From Kuschelorhynchus macadamiae (lineage: Eukaryota > Arthropoda > Insecta > Coleoptera > Curculionidae), in the NCBI GenBank assembly GCA_030620095.1, contig JAUTXW010004707.1:744001-808000 (forward strand): a stretch of DNA of 64,000 nucleotides, in the 5' to 3' direction. The notes beneath the pieces were generated by a model. The model was not told the origin of the DNA, ran no database searches, and was given only the letters and a program-made list of their open reading frames with translations. Below are positions 1-10,800 of the stretch, piece after piece. The number at the start of each line of letters is the position of its first letter. The stretch's first letter is position 1. The translations under genes were made by a program, and so were the position numbers.

Positions 1-414
1 AGAAGAAAACAAGCCTTTAACAAAAATTATGAATTTCGTTAATTACAGAAAACTTTTGGAAGAATTAAGTAAATGTATCTGGTAAAGAAATGTATTAATA
101 AATTTACTGAGTGTAAAATGATTTCCTTAAGAAAAAAATAACACAATAGTTTAATAAAAAGATTTTAGGGGCCCAACGATCAAGAACTTTGCTTTTATTA
201 GAAACACAGAAGATTGAGAGAGGTACAAAATAAATATTTCAACATTTAGGAATTGAAAAAAGGTCATACTATCAGGAACAAACGGGAGAAAATGTGAATG
301 ATATTAAAAAAATCTGAAAAACATTAAAAATCTTAACCATATTATTTTGAAAATGATGTCAGGGAAACGGATTCACTAGCTATAGCTGAAAATAAATTAA
401 ATACTTAAATAAAT

Positions 415-610
415 AAATAAATGGAAACACAAGTTTTATTTTGTTAACTGTCACTTATTTTATTTTTGCACTACACACACGTGACTGCAGTTCGTACTAC
501 TAGTACATTTTCATAAGCACTGTACTAGTAGTACGAAGCTGAAGTCACGCCTAGTGCAAAAATATGGTAAGTGACATTTAACAAAGTAAAACTGGTGTTT
601 TCATTTATTT
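415..610. repeat. Palindromic snap-back MITE
   Basis: The left arm (415-about 509) and right arm (about 515-610) are near-complete reverse complements: AAATAAATG at one end faces CATTTATTT at the other, and the core CGTACTACTAGTACA faces TGTACTAGTAGTACG around a loop of about a dozen bases. No coding. Arms of about 90 nt would fold into one hairpin if transcribed. The parent family is not identified. The structure is seen directly; calling it a MITE is inference. Confidence 0.75.
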
Positions 611-996
611 GTTAAAGTGTACTGTTACAACGTAACGAACGACTCCATTAAATCATTAAAATTAAATAAATATTTTGTCAAAAGTATTGAAAAAATTGTA
701 TACACATTAGATTCCGAAAATGAAGAAACATGTCCAAAATTACCAGGACATAAACATATTTTGCAAACTTTTCATTATGTTTTTTCAGTAAGCAAACTGA
801 AAAAAAATTCTTTGTAAATTAAAATCTGAAAATAATCATTCGGAAATACTTCCAAAAAATGTCGTTAAAGAGACATTTGAAACACTAGGAAGCAGAATAA
901 CAAATTTCCGGCATGCGGAAGTTCAATTGCTCAGAGGTCGCTCGGTCGATATTCTAACTCGATATTGTTTCGAACTTTTTTAATCGATGAAAATTG

Positions 997-999
<3 letters not shown>
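611..999 (+). other. Unassigned stretch with two short open frames
   Basis: Two short plus-strand frames follow each other (617-817, then about 807-980 in another frame). They read like a decayed coding segment with one frameshift, but no family motif was recognised. Nothing else is visible here. Confidence 0.2.

Positions 1000-1046
<47 letters not shown>
1000..1046. repeat. (TA)n microsatellite
   Basis: Uninterrupted TA dinucleotide repeat, about 23 units. It lies directly before a two-copy tandem duplication. No transposon terminus could be recognised at its edges. Confidence 0.95.
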
Positions 1047-1048
<2 letters not shown>

Positions 1049-1050
1049 AT

Positions 1051-1290
1051 GTGCGAGTTGGAAATATACAGGAAATAAAATGCTGGTAGTCACTAGTCTA
1101 AAAAATAAACAACTAAAAAGTGCTTACGAACTTAATTTTGCAAAAATTATCCATTTTAAGGTGGTTTATGTTTGAGTTGTGAATGTAGATGAAATAAAAT
1201 GGCGGTAGTGCAAAAAATTAAACAACTAAAGGGTGCTAACGAACTTTTTTGTGAAAATAACCGAATTCAAGGTACGTGGTCGCAATTTGC
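1051..1290. repeat. Two-copy tandem duplication, unit about 120 bp
   Basis: A unit beginning GAGTTGGAAATATA near 1055 recurs as GAGTTGTGAATGTA near 1174. Both contain GAAATAAAATG, AAACAACTAAA and GTGCT-ACGAACTT in the same order and spacing. The copies have diverged. No function is visible. Confidence 0.7.
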
Positions 1291-1436
1291 TAGAACTCAG
1301 TACACGACAAATTAGTAAAGACAAAAATAAAGAGGTTCATCGAAACTTTCGCAAAAGTATGTACGATTTGGCTAACTGAATATACGGTTCTGAAGTCTCA
1401 CAGAAAAAAATGGGTACCTTGAGGCAAAGTCGCCAG

Positions 1437-1620
1437 TTCTCTTGAAAAATAATTTCTAAGAACAAGAGAATTTCTCTTCACGCAAGAGTGTTTCTCTTAG
1501 TTCAAGAGATATGCTATTACTTCAAGAAAAGTGAGGGTCTTGATATAATTTTCATTTTCTCTTGAATAAATATTTCTTGCCCAGAGGGATTTGTCTCTTC
1601 TTCCGAGAGAAATTTGGTCT
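1437..1620. repeat. Cluster of TTTCTCTTG / CAAGAGAAA motifs
   Basis: Within about 180 bp the core CAAGAGA or its complement TCTCTTG, with small variants, recurs roughly eight times in both orientations at irregular spacing. It may be a subterminal repeat cluster of a DNA transposon or a degenerate minisatellite. No terminal inverted repeat was found to decide between these. Confidence 0.45.
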
Positions 1621-1855
1621 TAACATTTAAAAGAACTTGCCACAAATTCTTTTATCGTAAAGCAATATCTTTATGATCGTTCTTAAATGCTTCTGGCTAT
1701 TGTTTCAAATCCGTCGGTCACATAAAAAATGGGCGGGTGGGGAGGGGACGGACGGTTGGCCCTGCTTCGCTGTTGGTGAGATCAGTCTTGATTTATAGGT
1801 GGTATAACGCCCAGTACCGAAATTTTTGTGTAATTTTTTGTTTGGTAAAGCAAAC

Positions 1856-2975
1856 ATGGAAGTCAGAATCCTGTTAGAAATGTGGCGACTTGGACATTTG
1901 TGCGAGTCTTTCGAAGGTAAGTGAGTAATTTATTGTCATATCTGTTTCGTATCTGCGAATTTGTAACCTAACGTTCTTCTTTTTTATATAAGCAGTTCGT
2001 TTTTGAGTGTTGAGTCAAAAGTAAGTTAATCTAATGCACACTCTACCACAAAACGTTCCGCTAGTACGTTTTTCCTTAGAGAATTAGACAAAAGAATACC
2101 TACATATATGTTATCGAATTTCTCGTGAAATTTACGACTTACTTATTTCAAGATGGAGCGATATTGATTCATTTCAAAAGGATTTGATTCAAAACCTCCG
2201 CTTTTGACACAGGATCTACTTTGAAACTACCACACCCTTTAACTATTGTCATGAAATCGACGCTCTTGTTCAAAGATTTTTTTAAATATTGCTTTAAATT
2301 AATTTTAAAAAAATTACGGCCACTTTTTTATTATATTTTTAATGGTTCTAGAGTGTGGTATGATAAAAAAGTACAAAATTTTCATTATATATTTCTCAAA
2401 AAATTTTATTCTAAATAGCTGGTGCTTACAGAGAAAATAGTTTTGATAGTATATTTAACTTTAGGTCAGATACACCAGGGTGTTCAAAAAAGAACAAAAT
2501 AAATATTAAATATATCCTTAACCATATAATATGAAAAACTTTTACTTACTTTTTATTTGCAATTTTTACCAATTAAAAATTGTTAGTTTTTGAAATCGGT
2601 TTTTGCCCTATATACACAATGTGACCCATTTAAAAGATTAACACAATGTATTTCAGGAAATAATTACCATATTAGTTTCTAATTTTAGTTATATGTATGG
2701 TTTTCTAATATTTGATTTTGCTCATTAGCGGGCAAGCATCATCAAGAACCCTCCTATACCAAATATTTCATTGGCTTTGGGAAATACGAATAAAATAATA
2801 TTTAAGTATTTTTCTTGCAGAGCAAAAAATTGAAGAAACTGCCATCCTAAAGCAACTCAAAGACAGTCAAATAAAACCAATAACCAGAAATATTGGGGAC
2901 AAAATCCGACTAGAAAAAGGAAGAAGAAAAAAAAGTTATATTTTTAAGTTTAAACATATCGAGAGTTTATTTTAA
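1856..2975 (+). CDS. Small two-exon SAM-like domain protein
   Basis: Exon 1 is 1856-1916 (ATG, 20 codons plus one base) and ends at a strong donor GTAAGTGAG. Exon 2 is 2821-2975 and follows TTTTTCTTGCAG. Joining them in phase gives 71 residues ending at TAA (2973-2975). The product starts MEVRILLEMWRLGHLCESFE and continues EQKIEETAILKQLKDSQI, then IGDKIRL, then a basic tail. The order (W-x-L-x2-L-x3-F, Ile-rich middle, closing IGDKIRL) matches the SAM fold pattern in which IG-x-R/K-x-K/L closes the domain. A poly(A) signal follows 9 bases after the stop. SAM domains are usually protein-interaction modules, but no partner can be inferred. It lies beyond the last visible minus-strand host exon and is transcribed oppositely. 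It could be a real small gene or an exapted transposon accessory gene. The splice is seen; the domain call is inference. Confidence 0.55.
2428..2490. repeat. Interspersed repeat copy 1 (pair of 5721-5780)
   Basis: Contains ACAGAGAAAATAGTTTTGA, then a gap, then AACTTTAG and CCAGGGTGTTCAAAA. The same blocks occur in order at 5721-5780. The ending resembles the CAGGGTG terminus common in TA-target transposons, so this is probably a mariner-type remnant. Confidence 0.5.
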
Positions 2976-2983
2976 ACTTTTTC

Positions 2984-2989
2984 AATAAA
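2984..2989 (+). terminator. Poly(A) signal AATAAA of the SAM-like gene
   Basis: AATAAA lies 9 bases after the TAA stop of the SAM-like reading frame. The position supports exon 2 being a 3' terminal exon. Confidence 0.5.
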
Positions 2990-3960
2990 ATACATACAAA
3001 ACAGTTAAACTGTTCTTTTTTCAACAAATATATTTTTTGTGCGCGTGCGTTTGAAACGAGGGCTTATCTACGTAACTTTAACTTCAATTAGATATTGTGT
3101 CAAAGCGGAATTACTTTTCTGTGTACCTTCTATTTTTCGAACATACGTTCAGGGATCTTAATACTATGAAATTAATTTATTGAAACGGGAATATGTTAAA
3201 TCTTATGAGTGGAATTAATTTAATGTTGCTTTACATAAAATAAAGTAAAAAATATTTACAAAATGATTTCTAAGTGTGTACAGAAGTCATAAAAATAAGT
3301 AAAACTTTTAAATAACTCAAAAATATGTACTGAACTGCTTTTTCTGTTGATTTATATTTCTTCCAAATATTTCAAACATTTCATTACTCTTAAAAATTCC
3401 ATACAACTTATAGAAATCCTTGTATATAACAAGGTTTTACATTCATTCAAGAGAGGGAGATCTTTTGTCAAAGCAATATCTTTCTTGGGCGAAGACTATA
3501 TTCAAAGCTCTTATTTAAAAATAGGTATTATTTGTCCTAAAATTGAATTGAATTAAGAAATAAATTATCTTTAAGAATGATGGTCTTGTGATAAAACATC
3601 AAAGTTTTTATTTCAAGGGCTTGTCTTCTTTGAATCAACATAATTATAAAGTGAAGAATACTAAAGATCTTGGCTCAATGCATTTAGTCTTTTTTAATAA
3701 GACGTTCAGGTGTTTGGTTCAAAATTACTGGGAGTTGACACAAGAGAAAGTATACTAGTATAAAATATTATGACTGATTAAAGGCAATAGAAATAACGTT
3801 TAAAATCAAGAGCGCTCGCATTTGGATCTATTCAAAGTCGCGAAGCTTTTGACGGAATGGCGTATGCATTTAAATCAAAAGATCCTTTTTTCAGTGCTCT
3901 AACTCATTCTACTGTTATGTTTGTTTGTTGGTTTCTAAGGACTCGTCGGACTCATTATGG
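2990..3960. other. AT-rich stretch, no gene recognised
   Basis: Low-GC sequence with scattered stops in all frames. One 69-codon open frame at 3347-3556 (+) has no recognisable motif. A fragment CAAAGCAATATCTTT near 3470 resembles one near 1660. Nothing else is supported. Confidence 0.4.
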
Positions 3961-3962
3961 TG

Positions 3963-4359
3963 CAAAACCGGTGTTAAAGTCTTAAAACACTTAAAAGAAA
4001 AAATAAAAAAACATGCGTTTTCTGCAGATCACATGAAATGTTAGGTGAACTATGCTACGGTCGGAAGTGTTAATATTCGCACTCAGCTAAACACAGCTTA
4101 TAGAAAATCCCTTAGAGAATTTAATAAAAATGTATCCAAAAATAGTTATAATTTAAACAAAATTATAGATTGCGTAAAATTTTGTGGGCCATTCGAGCTG
4201 GCACTACGTGGCCATGATGAAACAGCTTTGTCTAAAAATCCATGGGTTTTTCGAGGGCTTATAAATTTTACTGAGGAGTTGGGCCAAGATAGACTATCCG
4301 CTTTAGCAATGTTAATTATCGAGAAATCGTTTATAAAAGGAATGTGCGTGCAATTTTAA
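3963..4359 (+). pseudogene. hAT transposase fragment (ZMYM1-like type)
   Basis: Reading through an in-frame TAG at 4042-4044, the frame gives LKHLKEKIKKHAFSADHMKC, then INIRTQL-type sequence, then the block CGPFELALRGHDE. The run L-x-LRGH(D/R)-(D/E) with the upstream H-x4-H pattern is typical of the hAT group found in ZMYM1-like genes (DUF4371 region). Only this middle part is left; the catalytic and dimerisation regions are absent. It is related in type to the larger hAT at 43.4-45.9 kb but is not the same copy. Confidence 0.6.
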
Positions 4360-4483
4360 CGAACGTGTCATTCAGCATTTTTTCAATTCAAGATCAGATA
4401 TTTATTTTTATTTTAAGTATGCCTATTTTTAAATTTGTTACTGACCTCCCAATATAATTCACCACGAGCCGCCACTGGTTGCA

Positions 4484-4549
4484 GCAGAATTCTTGGAGAC
4501 CAAACGAGCATTTGAAACAATTGACAGAAAGAGATTACTTAACGTTTGA
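4484..4549 (+). pseudogene. Tiny reverse transcriptase fragment (LINE)
   Basis: The open frame reads AEFLETKRAFETIDRKRLL. The F-L-(D/E)-x-K/R-A-F-(D/E)-T-I-(D/N) pattern is the first catalytic motif region of non-LTR reverse transcriptases. Here the first Asp is Glu. Only about 20 codons survive. Confidence 0.45.
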
Positions 4550-4550
4550 C

Positions 4551-4990
4551 TAGGCCGCCATCTTATTCCAGCATATTGGATCTCAGTCAATCTGATCAGT
4601 AGTATTTAAGCTATGCTTGATATAATTGATAAACTAAATTTTTTGGCATCCTGAGAGGGAGATTTTTGCGAATTACAAAAATTTTCTTTGGCCGCCATTT
4701 TGTCCCCCCATCTCGAATTCGTACCACGATTTTACTAGCTGATCTCTATACCATAATTAGTTATGGCAAATCAGTTTGTTTTTCAGAATACATTTTTAAA
4801 TATTTTATTAAGCCTCCATTTTGTTCCGCCATCTTGGATCCGTATCAAAATTTTACCATTTGATTCCTACATAATATTTGATTTTTCTACAAAATTTGAG
4901 ATAAATTGGATAAGCATTTTTTAGTAATATTTTTTAAACATTTCACTACGCCGGCATTTTGTTTTTGTCATATTGCATTGGCAACGTATT
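4551..4990. repeat. Degenerate tandem repeat, 120-139 bp unit, four starts
   Basis: The block GCCGCCATTTTGT-CCATCT-GGATC-GTA recurs at about 4551, 4690, 4811 and 4949 with strong decay. Units share an AT-rich body ending in TTTTACTA/TTTTACCA. GGCCGCCAT-type blocks also recur inside the inverted repeats of the mariner at 27.4 kb, so the core may be spread by DNA transposons. Confidence 0.55.
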
Positions 4991-5293
4991 TTATTGAACT
5001 GATGACGTACAACCCAAGTTTTATTAATTTGCCTATAATATATTTTATGTCCAATAATTATAATATAACCGTACCAGTGGCTTTGCAAAGATCAGACGGC
5101 ACGGTAATGCCTTTCTCGATCTGTCATGCCATTTCTATGACAGTCAGACTAAATTGGGTATTCTACCAGTATTATCACTATACCTATTCGCTTTTAAAAA
5201 AAATTAGTTAAATATAATAATTGTTTTTAAAGTCTGGGGGATTTGACAAGATACCCTTTCAAGATAAGAAAATTTGGTTTATAATATACTTAC

Positions 5294-5483
5294 TGCAGGA
5301 CGAGGCCTCCTTAATTGTTGTCTGGACATTTGCTGGTAATGTTTTCTAGCTTCAGCCATCCGTTGTGCCGAAGGAGTGAGGCTGACTTGTGCGGGTGGCC
5401 CTCGTCGAGCAGCCCCGGCAGAAGGTGCGGTTCCCGGCCTGCCTGGCGGGCCTGCAGGTGCACCTGCTATTTCGGGCCTTGGT
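5294..5483 (-). CDS. Host gene exon 10 of those visible (Pro/Arg/Ala-rich)
   Basis: On the minus strand TTTTAG precedes the exon at 5483 and GTAAGT follows at 5294. One base (A) completes the Arg codon begun in the exon at 10801-10950; 63 codons follow and the exon ends in phase 0. The product is PRPEIAGAPAGPPGRPGTAP, then SAGAARRGPPAQ, then a charged stretch with AEARKHYQQMSRQQLRRPRP. It is far richer in GC than its flanks. No domain is recognised; the sequence looks like a disordered Pro-rich linker. A downstream exon must begin in phase 0 but none is convincingly visible below 5294. The splice sites and phase are seen; that it is a host gene is inferred. Confidence 0.7.
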
Positions 5484-6282
5484 CTAAAACACGGTACAAT
5501 AATATTCCATTGGACGTTTTGGAAAATATATATAAAATTTATAAATTACATTATATTTTGATATAGGAACAGGGTATTTTTTAATAGAACGCTAATAATA
5601 TAGATGTGATTTTCTTGGCTAGTTTAAGTATAAAAGTTTATATACTGTGAACCTTAACATATGAGAATCTTTTTTATTATTGACTTCACAGAAACATTTT
5701 TTTCTTGATGAAAGTTGTATACAGAAAAAATAGTTTTGACAATGTTAAACTTTAGATTTAATATACAGGGTGTTGAAAAGAAAATTCACATTGCGTGGTA
5801 AGAAGTAGTGCTTAGAATTTTACTTAACGACAGCTTGAAATAAAAATTTAAACAAATAAAACTCACCACATTATCCCCATAGCCCATCTTTGAATCAATA
5901 AAATACAGATTTTGCTATTTAAATAAATTTAGTAAGCAAATATTCATTGTCTGTATATTATTTTAAATTTTTTTACTAGAATACTAAGATAGTTAAATAG
6001 GAATTATCATTTCGCTCATGAAATTATTCTATTGCAATGACCTGTATCTTAAAACCTTAAATTGTTTTCAATGATTTTAGTCTAACATAAGGTTTTAGAA
6101 GAACCATTACACTAGTTAACAAGTACGAAAAAAAATTGCGACTGATATAATAGCTATACGAGGAAGTTTAAACCATCCTGATTACGAATTCAACAACCAA
6201 AATTATCCAGCACTTATAGATTTTGAGTTACAGCATGCATCAGTATTTTTATTCTATTCTATTCCAAAATTTTAATATAATT

Positions 6283-6285
<3 letters not shown>
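5484..6285. other. Intronic AT-rich stretch with repeat remnant
   Basis: The only recognisable part is 5721-5780, the second copy of the repeat at 2428-2490, ending in ACAGGGTGTTGAAAA. No coding potential was found in the remainder. Confidence 0.45.

Positions 6286-6336
<51 letters not shown>
6286..6336. repeat. (TA)n microsatellite
   Basis: About 25 TA units. The right edge abuts directly the first copy of a duplicated mariner-like end that begins GTGGGAAAAAATTTATGG. Confidence 0.95.
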
Positions 6337-6339
<3 letters not shown>

Positions 6340-6885
6340 GGAAAAAATTTATGGACTACCCCTAATAATTTGGTAGTTTGTAAGTTTTATGGAAAATGCT
6401 GGAATACCTTAATTTAGTATTTTAGTTTGTCACATTCTGACAACATTTATTTGTTTTTTTATTGACATCTGTCAAAAATATGACGTAATCGACATATTTT
6501 TAAATGGTAACATATGGCATGTGATACATCATTTGAAAGCTCTTGTTTCACTCAGTACGTTCCTAGATTGTAGTGCGATTCTACTGTGTCATTTCAAAAT
6601 GGCGACCGATCAATTGTGCGTGGAAAAAAGTATGGACTACCCCTAATAATTTGATAGTCTTCAGGTTTTATGGAAAATGTTCAAACACGGTAATTTAGTT
6701 TTTTAGTTTTCCATATTCTAATAAAATTTATTAGGGTTTTTTTATTGACATCTGTCAAAATTATTAATTGCAACATATGGCATGTGAAACATTATTTGAA
6801 AGCTCTGGTTTCACTCAGTATGTTCCTAGATTTTAGTCCAATTCGGCCGTGCCGTTTAAAAATGGCGCTTGCTCTATTATGATAA
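6337..6885. repeat. Tandemly duplicated mariner-like terminal region
   Basis: Copy 1 (6337-6619) and copy 2 (6620-about 6885) start with GTGG-AAAAAA and TATGGACTACCCCTAATA and share TTGACATCTGTCAAAA, ACATATGGCATGTGA, GAAAGCTCT-GTTTCACTCAGT and a closing AATGGCG block. A fragment of GACATCTGTCAAAAATATGAC reappears inverted near 7318-7338, so this is the left end of the element whose transposase tail lies at 7065-7289. Duplication of a terminal region in direct orientation is unusual. Confidence 0.65.
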
Positions 6886-7064
6886 TTATCTTAAATTGAC
6901 TCCCAGTAAATGGATCAATCTATCTTGTTTTGTCAGAAAAAGAATTTAAAAAAAGCAACGTAAATAATGGTTTTATTATCAAAGAAGAACGCATAATATT
7001 AAATAAAACAATACAAGCAAAGAAAACTTAAAAATGAAATTAGAATATGTTGAGGATAAAACAC

Positions 7065-7289
7065 TTATTTCAAGAACTGCTGAAAGTGACGACCGTTGAC
7101 AACTTGACAGTGGCCAAGTCTAGAAACAAATTCGTCTTGAACATTTTGTATCATTTCCGGTACAATGTTTCGTATTTCCGTTCTTATGCGATACTTTAAT
7201 TCATCAGTATCTCTTGGTCTATTCAAAAAAACTTTGGATTTTAAATAAACCCACAAAAAAAAGTCTAATGGGGTCTTATCGTCATACAT
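7065..7289 (-). pseudogene. C-terminal fragment of a DD41D-type mariner transposase
   Basis: Reads TPLDFFLWVYLKSKVF, then ELKYRIRTEIRNI, then RLGHCQVVNGRHFQQFL and stop. PLDFFLW carries the third catalytic Asp of mariner transposases; RLGHC-V-NG-H matches the tail of the mariner at 14.4 kb. The first two catalytic regions are absent: the frame is cut just upstream near 7290. It belongs with the terminal repeats at 6337-6885 and a short inverted match at 7318-7338. Confidence 0.7.
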
Positions 7290-7789
7290 TTTGCTTTATT
7301 ATAACAATATTTGATATTTGTCATATTTTTGACAGATGTCCTTGGAAATAAAACAATTCACTGCATTATAGTAGCAATGATGTTTCAACTGAAACAAAGT
7401 CAGGAAGTTTTTACCATCATTTTCGCATTTAGCGAGCAAATATTAACAAAAAATCACAGTCGCAAAATGGCTGTAAACTAGTGCTATTGATAGCCCTTCT
7501 AAAAACCTTTGAAGCAAATTAATTAAGACGAAAATAGTTTTTTATTAATAACTAAATAATGGTGACCGCCAAAGGAATGAAATCTGGCCAACAATAGACT
7601 CGTATTTGTGACTTACGATCTTTATCAGTACAGTCAACTAGTTGAGAGACAAGTGCAACTAGCTACAAATTAGTACACAAACCTATACCAGAGTAACCAA
7701 TAGAAGCAAAACCAACATTTGTGGCCACCAAGACAACATCCGAAATCTTCGCCGGACTTGATACTTTATTACCATGGAGCACAGTTTCG

Positions 7790-8240
7790 CCACAGGTGGC
7801 TGACTGTGAATGTTTATGAAATTGTTATAACACATTTTTCCAGGTCGCATCTTTTACCCCTTCCCAATTTTTACTGCAGCATCAGTGGCCATTTTAGGAA
7901 TAAAATCAAATACTCCAGCCTGTTCTGTAACTTTTTTAATATTTAGATTATTTCGATATTTTACACCGCTTAGAACTTGTAAAATGTATATTCATGCATG
8001 GTCATTTCATATGGAACACTAGATAAAAATTTTAGGAGAATTACAGAACAGAATAAGAAATTAAATTTGGATGATTTATCTTTATAAATGAACAATGTTC
8101 ATAAAAAAAAACTAAAAAATAATAATATTTTATCACCTTGTATCTCAGAATCGAAGGCCTTGCAAATTACAAACTACATCCTTCATTTTTAGGAATTTTA
8201 GGCATCAATTAAAAAAGGCCCTGTATAAGTACTTTTCGTA
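7790..8240. repeat. Interspersed repeat copy (partner at about 31900-32480)
   Basis: Shares with the 32-kb copy the ordered blocks CAATTTTTACTGC, AATAAAATCA, TCATGC-TGGTC, ATGGAACAC, ATTACAGAACAGAATAAG and GATTTATCTTT. The copies are old and differ by indels. No coding was recognised. It may be a non-autonomous TA-target element: the partner begins next to ACATACAGGGCG. Confidence 0.5.
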
Positions 8241-9294
8241 CTTTTTTGCTCTATTAGAAAACGTGTTTGTCTGTCGCATTTTTATCTATTACACTAGTTA
8301 AGAGTTATTTGGTAAATACATTTCCGAACTTGATAATATTTCAATATAAAATCTTCAAATATGAATTATAAAATTGAAGATATTGGACTTTCTTTGCTCC
8401 AATTTGCCTCAGACCAATAAATACCTCCCAAATCATGCCAAATATTGGAAAATTGCATGACATGTTCTATGTCTCTAAATAAAGCAGGATATTTAACGAA
8501 GCTAATAAGTTGAGCCAACATCATTACATATAAAAGTTTTATGTTTTAATAGGCGGGGTAATCACACAAAAATATTCACCCTATAGTAGATTATTCTAAA
8601 TGTTAAAAATGTAGAATATAAAATTAAAAAGAACTCATTTTTAAAAACAAAGTGAAACTTTGTTATTATTTATCTTAAAACGAGGCGTTTTTGAATAAAG
8701 AAAATAATCTTCGCCACATCTAAGTAGTGCACCTGGGCTGCAAAGACACCTAGCTCTTCTTGTGAAGTGGATGTCAGGCTGCAAAATTCTTGTCAATGTA
8801 ATAAAAACTAAAGGCGTATTTTGTTTTCAAAATTTCGAGTGGCTTTTCCTGAGAGTTGCGTAAAAATTTCAGGGGCAACGTGCAATGGTCAAACACGGCT
8901 AAATATTTGGGTTAATTTTTTTGACAAAAGACTGAATTGGACATACAACACAAAACTCTTTACTCAAAAAGCAAACAGACAAATTCATGCGTTTTACCCA
9001 ATATTCAATAGGAAAAGCAGATTAAACCGCAACACAAAAAAAGGTCCAATATATTCAGGTAAAAAGTTCTTTCAATTTAATTTAAAGATCAATTGCAAAA
9101 AAATACAAAAATATTAAATACCATATTTTTTATAAACGAATATTAATCGTTTAGCTTAACGATGTTTTAAATATTTTATTAGAATTTATAATGCACACAT
9201 GCAATATATTTTTATTAATTTTATTCTTAAGTAAGGTTTTAAAAGAAACGCTATTGCTAAAATATTATTAAACCAATTCAGTGGGATGAAAATA

Positions 9295-9297
<3 letters not shown>
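8241..9297. other. AT-rich intronic stretch
   Basis: A 98-codon open frame at 8821-9117 (+) has basic composition but no motif I recognise; it may be chance. No splice-site-flanked GC island was seen on either strand. Confidence 0.35.

Positions 9298-9336
<39 letters not shown>
9298..9336. repeat. (TA)n microsatellite
   Basis: About 19 TA units with no recognisable transposon end at either side. Confidence 0.95.
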
Positions 9337-9340
<4 letters not shown>

Positions 9341-9616
9341 TATATACCACAAATTAATACACGAGGCGAGGAAAAAATTTAATAAAATAACACACTTGTA
9401 AAGGAATTGATTTTAATTAAAACACTATTATCAAATACAATGTTATGCTGCAACTAAGAATTAAGTGTTTTCATTATGATCGGGTTCCACTAACCGCTGG
9501 TCTCAAACGTCTAGCACTAGTCTGTCAGATAATGACGTCTTGATTGCGTCATGTATAGAACATGGTGAAAACGTTTGGTTACCGGTTTCAAGCGACAACT
9601 AAAGTAAATGAATAAC

Positions 9617-9765
9617 GGCCGGTTGCAGAAAGCTCAATTAAAGTTTAGAATGTTTAACGGAATGTCAAATTTGACGGCGAGTTCCTAGATTTCTATAAGC
9701 AGCTTGTCAAATCCGAAAGCTCCGTTAAATATTCTAAATAGCAATTAAGTTTTGTGCAACCGGCT
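9617..9765. mobile_element. Short MITE with GCCGGTTGCA termini
   Basis: The left end GGCCGGTTGCAGAAAGCTCA faces the right end which, complemented, reads AGCCGGTTGCACAAAACTTA. Arms also share TTTAGAAT-TTTAACGGA and TTTGAC, giving inverted repeats of about 60 bp around a short core. A diverged half copy begins TAGCCGGTTTGCACAAAACT near 31226. The superfamily was not determined because no clear target duplication was found. Confidence 0.65.
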
Positions 9766-9890
9766 GTGAGTGTGTTTTGATTTTGCAAAAAAATAGTAAC
9801 AAATATGGAAAAACAATTAGCATTTTATGTGCAAAAGTTTATTTTTTAATAGTAATATTGTGCGTGTTATAACCAATTTGTCATTTTTAT

Positions 9891-9893
<3 letters not shown>

Positions 9894-9954
<61 letters not shown>
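9894..9954. repeat. (TA)n microsatellite
   Basis: About 30 TA units. No transposon terminus was recognised at its edges. Confidence 0.95.
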
Positions 9955-9955
<1 letters not shown>

Positions 9956-10800
9956 CCAGAGACAACACTAGAAGAGAATGATAAAAATAAATAAATTTGT
10001 AAATTCCAATTTGTAAACAAACCGCCATTTTTTGATTGTTTCTGGAACCGCGAGCGGGAGCATATCCCCGACATGGTTAGCAATCTGACACACCAGTTAT
10101 GAAACCATTAAGCAGGTGACTACTTGCATCGTGAATTCTTGCGGTTCGAAGCGATCAGCCGAACCGGATCATGGTGAAAACTTCTATTGTTCAACACGAG
10201 ATAATATGTTCAATAGTGTAAACAAATCAAAATTAATTTATTAACGGGTCACACAACTTTTAATATCAAGTTACATCTTGTATTATATTTGTCTTGTGTT
10301 TCACAAGCTGGTTATGTAAAGGTCGTAAGATAAACCATTTTAATTAAAAATCCATATTTCTGTTCTAAACATAAGAATTAGATTACTAGTTTACATTAAC
10401 GCCTATCTACCGACAATGGAAGGTTCTCTAAAATTGCCTGTGAAAAGATAAACAAGCTCCATTTTTTTTAACTCTGATCACAAATAATAAATTGTTTAGT
10501 CATGATTATGCCATAAATAGTATTTAATTGTCCTAAAAAACACACTAAAAGTAAAAACTCGTGAAAGACGCTAATCTATAAACCTCATCAATACGAATGA
10601 CATAACTGACATTCAATGACACCTTCTTTTCAACCCCATCAGTAACACCTCGTTTGGGCAAACAATAAATGATGAGTAATTTTCGAGGAACGGAGTGGTT
10701 AGGGAGGAACTGATTCCTTAGTCACGGTTTATTGGTTTGTTAAGTATCTTTCCGTGTATTTACTCTAAGATTTCATGGTTAAGTGTGCATAATTACTTAC
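9955..10800. other. Intronic stretch, no gene recognised
   Basis: Mixed composition, with a slightly GC-richer patch near 10610-10730 that lacks bounding splice sites in any consistent phase. Nothing further can be supported. Confidence 0.4.

Noticed and set aside
1722..1769. Possible eleventh minus-strand host exon (48 nt, Pro-rich, phase 0, CAACAG before and GTGACC after)
   Set aside because: It would fit the phase after 5294, but the acceptor lacks a pyrimidine tract, the donor is weak and the GC patch may belong to the promoter of the plus-strand SAM-like gene.
8821..9117. 98-codon open frame
   Set aside because: Basic, AT-driven composition without motif; no splice or poly(A) context. 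Kept only as a note.
10141..10175. GGTTCGAAGC-type string resembling a tRNA B box
   Set aside because: No A box at the right distance, no cloverleaf and no SINE structure.
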